From: Ignavibacteriota bacterium
GTDB lineage: Bacteria > Bacteroidota > Ignavibacteria > Tepidaquicellales > Tepidaquicellaceae
Reading direction: 5' to 3'
Assembly (NCBI GenBank): GCA_003158365.1
Contig: PMIW01000246.1
Coordinates: forward strand, 1 to 10,685
DNA length: 10,685 bases
Each line of letters starts with the position of its first letter. The stretch's first letter is position 1. The notes under the pieces were generated by a model. That model worked only from the letters and a program-made list of their open reading frames with translations, searched no databases and was not told the origin of the DNA. The translations under genes and the position numbers were made by a program. Below are positions 5,952 to 10,685 of this stretch, in pieces.

Positions 5952-7091
5952 TTATTTTACAAGAATCATTTTCTTTACATTTGTAAAATTATCGGATGTA
6001 ATTTTATAGAAATAAACACCTGCCGCCAGATTATTGGCGTTAAAGTCAATTGAATATTTACCTGCTGATTTCATTTCATTGACTAATGTGGATATTTCCC
6101 TGCCGAGATTATCGTAAATTTTTAATGTTACAAAACTGTTTTTCGGAATTGCATATTCAATCCTTGTTGAGGGATTAAAAGGATTCGGATAATTATTGCT
6201 CAGGTATGCTTCCGTAGGTACTTCATTATTTGTACCGACACCCGTAAAAACACCAAACGCACTGTTCATAATCGACCATAAAGGATTTGTATAAGGAACG
6301 CAATCCTGCTTGTAATACCACCAGAAATAACCGCCGACATATTTTGGCGTTGTTATATTCATCCTGTAGTACCTGTTTATATATGATGTTTTACTGCTTG
6401 AATTTGATGTTCCGCATTCACCTATTCCGATTTTTGAATTCGGGAAAAGAACGTGAAGTGTATCGAATACCTGCTGCCAGTTCGGCTGAAGATTGTTGCA
6501 GTCATCTTCATAGTAAGATATAAGTACATAATCCAGACCGGTTCTCATCGATGAGCTGAGCCTTGCCCTGACCCATGTAAACATTTCATTCTGCGCGTTT
6601 TCATAACAATTCTTATTGTAATAAAGAGTCAGTTCTGTCTTTTTATCGTGCGATTTTATGATTCTGTATGCTGTGTCGATTTTTGCAACCACATCTGTGA
6701 TTGTACCGCACCATTCGCCGTTCACCTCGTTACCGACTTCCCATATATCTACACTGTTGGAAAATGCATTATAATATTCATTTGTTCTGGCAACATACTG
6801 GGTTTAGTTATATGTATTCATGTAATAACTGTCAAGCAGCTCTCCCATGATAAAACTTACCGGATGTATCTGATTTATGGCTGTAACATAATCTGTTGCT
6901 GGAACATTTTCATCGAATACAATTCTTGTCGTGGGTTTCTTGCATAAATTTGATAAAGATATAACGATTGTGCTGAGATTATTTACCCCGTCAATAGTCA
7001 CTCCCCAAACTCTGTTCGTATCAATTGTTGTTGAATAGGAAAGTTGTGTACTAAGAAGTACGATGAATAAGAAGGAAATTGCTTTTTGCAT
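5952..7091 (-). pseudogene. Secreted clan GH-A-type glycoside hydrolase with T9SS tail, interrupted by in-frame TAA
   Basis: Read from the ATG at 7091 this is one frame of 379 residues plus stop, broken only by TAA at codon 96 (6806-6804). It begins with a signal peptide (MQKAISFLFIVLLSTQLSYS). It continues with TIM-barrel-like strands: TRIVFDE (56-62), DIWEVGNEVNGEW (115-127), YVLISYYED, IGIGECGT with E225, and GYFWWYYK. It ends with an 83-residue type IX secretion sorting domain (297-379). E122 in GNE and E225 in GEC sit where clan GH-A enzymes carry their acid/base and nucleophile, so it was probably a retaining glycosidase; the exact family and substrate cannot be told. The part after the stop has its first usable start at GTG 6725-6723, directly after the E122 codon, so it would lack both the signal and the acid/base. 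The rest of the frame is undamaged, which suggests a recent nonsense mutation, a sequencing error or readthrough. A longer frame to TTG 7109 has no support. Confidence 0.75.
6804..6806 (-). other. In-frame premature TAA stop within the hydrolase frame
   Basis: On the minus strand the codons read AAC TAA ACC CAG, i.e. N-stop-T-Q, after which coding-quality sequence resumes in the same frame through the catalytic GNE motif. A single base change from CAA, GAA, AAA, TCA, TTA, TAC or TAT would restore the frame. Because it is TAA, neither selenocysteine (TGA) nor pyrrolysine (TAG) recoding applies. Confidence 0.85.
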
Positions 7092-7236
7092 TACTTTAGA
7101 GCCCCCCAAAAATTTTAGAAATTTAGAAATAAATCAATGACTTGAGTAGTTACAATTGCTATGCCACAATACAAAATACAATAAAAGCTGATTTTTAAAT
7201 AAAAAACAAAGATTCTCTTTTTTCAGAATAATAATT

Positions 7237-7255
7237 GTGAGGAATTATTTCTCAC
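7237..7255. repeat. Inverted repeat in the divergent region
   Basis: GTGAGGAA, three bases, then TTTCTCAC form an 8-bp stem with one G-T wobble. It could be an operator half-site pair or a hairpin in a leader transcript; there is no direct evidence for either. Confidence 0.35.
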
Positions 7256-7305
7256 GATAGTCCACAATGCTCATCTCTAACGGACAGAGAGTGATATAAT
7301 ACTGG

Positions 7306-7318
7306 AAAGTTAAACTTT
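7306..7318. promoter_or_regulatory. Inverted repeat with LytTR-like half-sites
   Basis: AAAGTT, A, AACTTT is a perfect 6-1-6 palindrome. Read on either strand it carries a GTT core that matches 8 of 9 positions of the published LytTR half-site pattern (W-M-M-G-T-T-N-R-K), failing only at the last base. It lies 6 bases after a TATAAT and 200 bases upstream of a LytTR regulator gene, so autoregulation is conceivable. Known LytTR sites are usually direct repeats about a turn apart, which is not seen here. Confidence 0.25.
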
Positions 7319-7356
7319 ATTTTTAAAATTTTTTGTCTCAGAATGAATATTATGTT

Positions 7357-7369
7357 TCTCATTATGAGA
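7357..7369. repeat. Perfect inverted repeat in the divergent region
   Basis: TCTCAT, T, ATGAGA is a 6-1-6 palindrome. It shares the CTCA core with the repeat at 7237-7255, so the two may be variants of one protein-binding site. The chance explanation is not excluded. Confidence 0.3.
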
Positions 7370-7517
7370 GGAAAAAAATAAAAAATTTAAATTCGTAATT
7401 CTGTTTTGTTTAAAATAATATCTCTTTTATTAGATTAAATCTGATTATTGTTTCATTTTTTTTAACTTTTATGAAAGATACTATGTTAACAGTATTTAGT
7501 AAATAGGAGAGTGAACA

Positions 7518-8288
7518 ATGAAAAAAATTCTAGTAATAGACGACGATAAATCTATCAGGGAAAGCACGCAGGAACTGCTTGAAATAGTAGGATATGAAGT
7601 AATGGTTGCAGAAGACGGAACCAGTGGAATAAAACTTGCAAAAGAATTTATACCTGATATTATAATCTGCGATATTTCAATGCCTGTACTGGATGGATAT
7701 TCAGTATTCAATGAATTGAATAAAGATTCGGTTACATCTGTTATTCCTTTTATTTTTCTTACTGCAAAGGCAGAATTAACCGATTTAAAATATGGAATGC
7801 AGCTGGGTGCCGATGATTATATCAGCAAACCTTTCAGCTCAAATGAATTATTAAATTCAATCGAACTGAGACTAAAAAAAAAAGATAAGATAGTACAATT
7901 TTACGGAAACGAAAAAGAACATAAAAGTGACAACGGCCACGTAAAAAATGTTTTTGATAAGGATTCTCAGATATTATTAATGGTTGGAAACCATCCGCAG
8001 AATTTTAAAATCGGTTCTCTGGTTTATATAGAATCTCTCGAAAAATACAGCAAAGTTTTCACATCCGAAGGTAAAAAAGTTATCGTCAAGAAAATGATGA
8101 AAGAGTGGGAGGAGATTCTTCCTGCGGATTTGTTCATCAGAATTCACAGGAGTACTATAATTAATCTGGATTATGTTAAAAAATTCGAGAAATGGTTTAA
8201 TTATTCTTACAGGGTATTTCTGGATAAAGTCGAAGAGCCTTTCATAGTAAGTCGCCGCAACAGCGAAAAGCTCAGGAAAAGCAGGTAG
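7518..8288 (+). CDS. Two-component response regulator, REC-LytTR
   Basis: This is a 256-residue cytosolic transcription factor. Residues 1-120 are a complete receiver domain: acidic pocket D8-D10 (IDDDKS), phosphoacceptor D52 (ICDISMP), switch residue T82 (FLTAK) and conserved K104 (SKPF). A charged linker (about 121-160) leads to a LytTR DNA-binding domain (about 160-255) with the typical block FIRIHRSTIINLDYV (206-220). In the family, phosphorylation of the aspartate drives dimerisation and binding to promoter repeats. A strong Shine-Dalgarno AGGAGA (7505-7510) precedes the ATG. The gene is convergent with the histidine kinase at 8291, with 2 bp between stops, so the two are not co-transcribed although they are probable partners. 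LytTR regulators more often pair with LytS-type kinases than with HisKA kinases, so the pairing is plausible but unproven. Confidence 0.92.
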   Translation: MKKILVIDDDKSIRESTQELLEIVGYEVMVAEDGTSGIKLAKEFIPDIIICDISMPVLDGYSVFNELNKDSVTSVIPFIFLTAKAELTDLKYGMQLGADDYISKPFSSNELLNSIELRLKKKDKIVQFYGNEKEHKSDNGHVKNVFDKDSQILLMVGNHPQNFKIGSLVYIESLEKYSKVFTSEGKKVIVKKMMKEWEEILPADLFIRIHRSTIINLDYVKKFEKWFNYSYRVFLDKVEEPFIVSRRNSEKLRKSR

Positions 8289-8290
8289 TA

Positions 8291-10685
8291 TTAAACAACT
8301 TTTATCAAGGGAATTGTTATTATAAATTCAGTTCCTTTTCCAACCGTACTTCTTACACTGATTCTTCCGTTATGAAGTTCAACAGCTCTTTTTACTATTG
8401 CAAGACCCAGCCCCGAACCGGATACATTCCCTGTATTACTCGCTCTGAAAAACGGCTCGAACAGATTATTTACTTCTCCTTCGGGAATTCCGACTCCCTC
8501 ATCTTTTACTCTGAAAATAATGAACCTGCTTGAAAAGTTCATCTTAAAGAATACAGTGCTTCCGGTGGCTGAATATTTTATGGCATTTGTAAACAGGTTT
8601 TCGATAACCTGTTTTATTAAATCCTTATCCAGCAGAACCCTGTTATTCAGATTATCAGTTTCGTATTTGAATTTATGCTTTGTTTTAAACATTATAAACG
8701 TGTGGAATTCATCTATAATTTGATTGCATAGCTGATTGATATCGACAGGTTCAAGTTTTAGCTTGTACATTCCCGCATCGGATTTACCGATAATGAGAAC
8801 ATCATTTAAAAGTCTTTTCATTTTCTGAATATTGTCCTGAATCCTTAAAAGATTATTCTGCTTCTGCTCTTGAGTAAGATGTTCGCTGTATTTTTCGAGT
8901 ATTTCAACCGAAGTATTGATTGATGTGAGGGGTGTTCTGAACTCGTGAGATGTCATCGATATAAATCTCGAGCGCAATTCACTGAGTTCTTTTTCTTTAT
9001 CGAGTGCTTTCCTGATTTCATCTTCCGCACGCTTTCTGTTTGTAATATCTTTTATAAAGAATATAATTTCGTATTTCCCTTTACCCGGTAATTTTACTGA
9101 ATTTATTTCAACTATTATTTCCGAAAAGTCTTTTCTTCTTATTCTTACAGAATAATAATTTTTTATGTTTTTATCATCAGACGACCTGAAATAATTACTC
9201 TCAACTATCTCTCTGTCTTCAGGGTGAATATTATTTAAAAAAGAATCCAGCGACATGTATTCGAAATCATAATCCAGTATTTGATTAATCTGGGAATTGG
9301 TATATACCATATCACCATCCTTGAAAATAATAATCCCTTCAATTGCATTTTCAACAATTAATTTATATTGATCTTCGGAATATCTTAATGATTCTTCAAT
9401 TTTCTTTCTTTCTGTAATCTCGTTTTGAAGATACATATTTGTTTTTTCAAGGTCCTGAGTCTTATCGAATATGTCGAGTTCAAGTAATTTATTGTACCTT
9501 TTATAGTAATATATTTTTTTAAAATTCGTGACAGCTACCGACATTACACCCATTATCAGCAGTGTATAGAACCACCAGGATTTCCAGAATGGAGGTGATA
9601 TGTTAATTGAAACTGAAATTGGCTTTGACCATACGTCGTCGCTGTTTAAGGCTTTAACGGAAAAAATATATTTGCCCGGTTCAAGATTTGAATAGATAGC
9701 TGACCTTGTATTTTTCGTGAAATTCCATTCTTTATCAAGCCCGTCCAGTTTAAAAGCATATGTATAAAATGAAGGATTTGTAAAATCAAGCAGCGAAAAA
9801 CTGAAAGAAAAAGAATTATCGGTATGATGTATGTTTATTTCTTTTTGCTCACAGATATCTTCCGCATAGTTTACTGAATTACTGGCGGTTTTAAATGAAG
9901 TTAAAATTAATGTCGAATTATTTGGTTTGTCCGCAATACTGTCGGGATAAAAATAATTGACGCCGTTTACTCCGCAAAAAAAGAATTCTCCTTTCATGTT
10001 TTTACAACCGGACTGATAGAATTCCCTTGCCTGCAATCCGTCAAAGATATTGTAAATCCTGAAATATTTTTCACGTACATCGAATTTTGTAATCCCGTTA
10101 TTTGTAGCCAGCCATAAATTGTTTTTATCATCTATGAGTATGGAATTTATTACTTCATAAGCAAGCCCGTCCCTGCTCATATAATGGATAAAGCTTTCCG
10201 TATTCCTGTCGAATTCTTCAAGTCCGTTACCGGTACCAATCCATAATATTCCGGTTTTATCTTCTGCAATTGATAAGACATTGTCCGATGTTAAACTGTT
10301 TGCATTGCTTGCATCGGGCCTGTACCTGATCGTCTTATCAGTTTTCTTGTCATAGCATAATAGTCCTGTAGTATGAGTACCGACCCACATTACTCCTGAT
10401 TTATCCTCAAATATTGAGGATATGTTGTCGTTATTGATGTGATTAGAATCGGCTACAGTAATTTGAAAAGTGTTGAATTTATTTGTTTTGATATCAAATG
10501 TACTTAATCCGTTATCTTCCGTTCCTATCCATAAAACCATATCTTTATCCAGAAAAAGTGTCTGGATAAAATTCGATTTCAAACTTTTGCTATTGCCCTG
10601 AGTGTGCCTGAAAATTGTAAACTTTTCTGTTTGTGTTTCAAATTTACTCATCCCGCCGCCTTCAGTTCCAATCCAGATATTTCCT
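8291..10685 (-). CDS. Sensor histidine kinase with Reg_prop propeller, Y_Y_Y, PAS, HisKA and HATPase (N-terminus outside window)
   Basis: The frame is open to the right edge, and the 11 codons before the first in-window ATG (10651) read GNIWIGTEGGG, part of another propeller repeat, so the gene starts beyond the window. Residues numbered from that ATG: Reg_prop repeats with W-[IVL]-[GA]-T motifs at about 32-53, 81-101, 129-148 and 173-191; a Y_Y_Y domain at about 285-350; one membrane helix at 358-376; a helical linker at 385-425; a PAS domain at about 425-540; HisKA at about 555-625 with phosphorylatable H569 (SHEFRTP); and a HATPase with N-box N689 (ENLFTNAIKYS), G1 box DEGVGIP (717-723) and G2 box GSGLGL (745-750). 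The propeller and Y_Y_Y form the periplasmic sensor of Bacteroidota hybrid two-component systems, many of which detect oligosaccharides. Here the chain ends after the ATPase, without receiver or HTH. The neighbouring REC-LytTR protein is the likely acceptor. Confidence 0.93.
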   Translation of the reverse strand, partial: GNIWIGTEGGGMSKFETQTEKFTIFRHTQGNSKSLKSNFIQTLFLDKDMVLWIGTEDNGLSTFDIKTNKFNTFQITVADSNHINNDNISSIFEDKSGVMWVGTHTTGLLCYDKKTDKTIRYRPDASNANSLTSDNVLSIAEDKTGILWIGTGNGLEEFDRNTESFIHYMSRDGLAYEVINSILIDDKNNLWLATNNGITKFDVREKYFRIYNIFDGLQAREFYQSGCKNMKGEFFFCGVNGVNYFYPDSIADKPNNSTLILTSFKTASNSVNYAEDICEQKEINIHHTDNSFSFSFSLLDFTNPSFYTYAFKLDGLDKEWNFTKNTRSAIYSNLEPGKYIFSVKALNSDDVWSKPISVSINISPPFWKSWWFYTLLIMGVMSVAVTNFKKIYYYKRYNKLLELDIFDKTQDLEKTNMYLQNEITERKKIEESLRYSEDQYKLIVENAIEGIIIFKDGDMVYTNSQINQILDYDFEYMSLDSFLNNIHPEDREIVESNYFRSSDDKNIKNYYSVRIRRKDFSEIIVEINSVKLPGKGKYEIIFFIKDITNRKRAEDEIRKALDKEKELSELRSRFISMTSHEFRTPLTSINTSVEILEKYSEHLTQEQKQNNLLRIQDNIQKMKRLLNDVLIIGKSDAGMYKLKLEPVDINQLCNQIIDEFHTFIMFKTKHKFKYETDNLNNRVLLDKDLIKQVIENLFTNAIKYSATGSTVFFKMNFSSRFIIFRVKDEGVGIPEGEVNNLFEPFFRASNTGNVSGSGLGLAIVKRAVELHNGRISVRSTVGKGTEFIITIPLIKVV

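Larger units (their letters stand above)
7092..7517. other. Long AT-rich divergent intergenic region
   Basis: These 426 bases between the divergent hydrolase and response regulator genes contain no convincing open frame and no RNA gene that I can recognise. They contain long A/T runs, three short inverted repeats (7237-7255, 7306-7318, 7357-7369), a TATAAT at 7295-7300 without a recognisable -35, and the Shine-Dalgarno AGGAGA (7505-7510) of the regulator. Both promoters must lie here. Confidence 0.6.

Noticed and set aside
5952..6725. Independent gene starting at GTG 6725
   Set aside because: It is in the same frame as the upstream fragment, the intervening codons are coding quality and include the catalytic GNE motif, and the shorter form lacks a signal peptide although it ends in a secretion tail.
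6804..6806. Recoding as selenocysteine or pyrrolysine
   Set aside because: The stop is TAA; these amino acids use TGA and TAG. Other readthrough is not excluded but has no visible signal.
7092..7109. Upstream TTG start for the hydrolase
   Set aside because: The ATG at 7091 begins directly at a signal peptide; the extra six residues are not signal-like and there is no ribosome site before the TTG.
7295..7300. TATAAT as the regulator promoter
   Set aside because: It is a perfect -10 but has no -35 at 16-18 bases, lies over 200 bases from the start in AT-rich DNA, and the lineage often uses another consensus. It is noted only as part of the intergenic region.
1..10685. CRISPR array, tRNA/rRNA, insertion sequence or prophage genes
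   Set aside because: No regularly spaced direct repeats, no tRNA-like cloverleaf, no transposase or integrase frame and no flanking terminal repeats were seen by eye.

Overview
The window looks like chromosomal DNA from a low-GC, Gram-negative member of the Bacteroidota/Chlorobi lineage, most likely the Ignavibacteria. The main reason is that two secreted proteins end in 83-residue tails of the type IX secretion (T9SS) sorting class, opening with the NYPNPFNP signature and ending in VKKxILxK. The two tails align without gaps and are about half identical by hand count (44 of 83). Some starts have a Shine-Dalgarno (SD) sequence and some do not, which also fits this group. No rRNA, tRNA, CRISPR array, insertion sequence or phage gene was seen. 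The lineage call is inference from these features, not a database result.

Layout. 1-119: C-terminal end of an unidentified gene with a CHEC motif (+). 255-1982: secreted six-Asp-box beta-propeller with a T9SS tail (+). 2205-2240: strong bidirectional terminator. 2251-4079: three-gene cytosolic operon on the minus strand, transcribed 4079 to 2251. It encodes a cysteine-free protein with an internally duplicated domain, then two unrelated proteins that each carry one four-cysteine zinc ribbon. 4244-4801: membrane methyltransferase of the isoprenylcysteine/phospholipid type (+). 4803-5786: membrane-anchored diheme cytochrome c (-). The last two genes converge on a palindrome that encodes the final two codons and the stop of both. 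5897-5935: textbook terminator. 5952-7091: secreted clan GH-A-type glycoside hydrolase with a T9SS tail (-), interrupted by one in-frame TAA at codon 96. 7092-7517: AT-rich divergent intergenic region with inverted repeats. 7518-8288: REC-LytTR response regulator (+). 8291-10685: beta-propeller sensor histidine kinase (-), running off the right edge and tail to tail with the regulator, 2 bp apart.

How the genes may work together. The kinase has the sensor layout of Bacteroidota hybrid two-component systems (Reg_prop propeller, Y_Y_Y domain, membrane segment, HisKA and HATPase), but it has an added PAS domain and ends after the ATPase. The adjacent REC-LytTR protein is the natural candidate for its missing receiver and output modules. 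Those sensors often respond to carbohydrates, and a secreted glycoside hydrolase gene lies divergently upstream of the regulator. Control of the hydrolase by this pair is therefore a reasonable but untested idea. The methyltransferase and cytochrome look like ordinary neighbours.

The points most worth a second look are the nonsense codon in the hydrolase, the uncharacterised three-gene zinc-ribbon operon with its duplicated-domain first protein, the shared-stop palindrome, and the split kinase/regulator pair.
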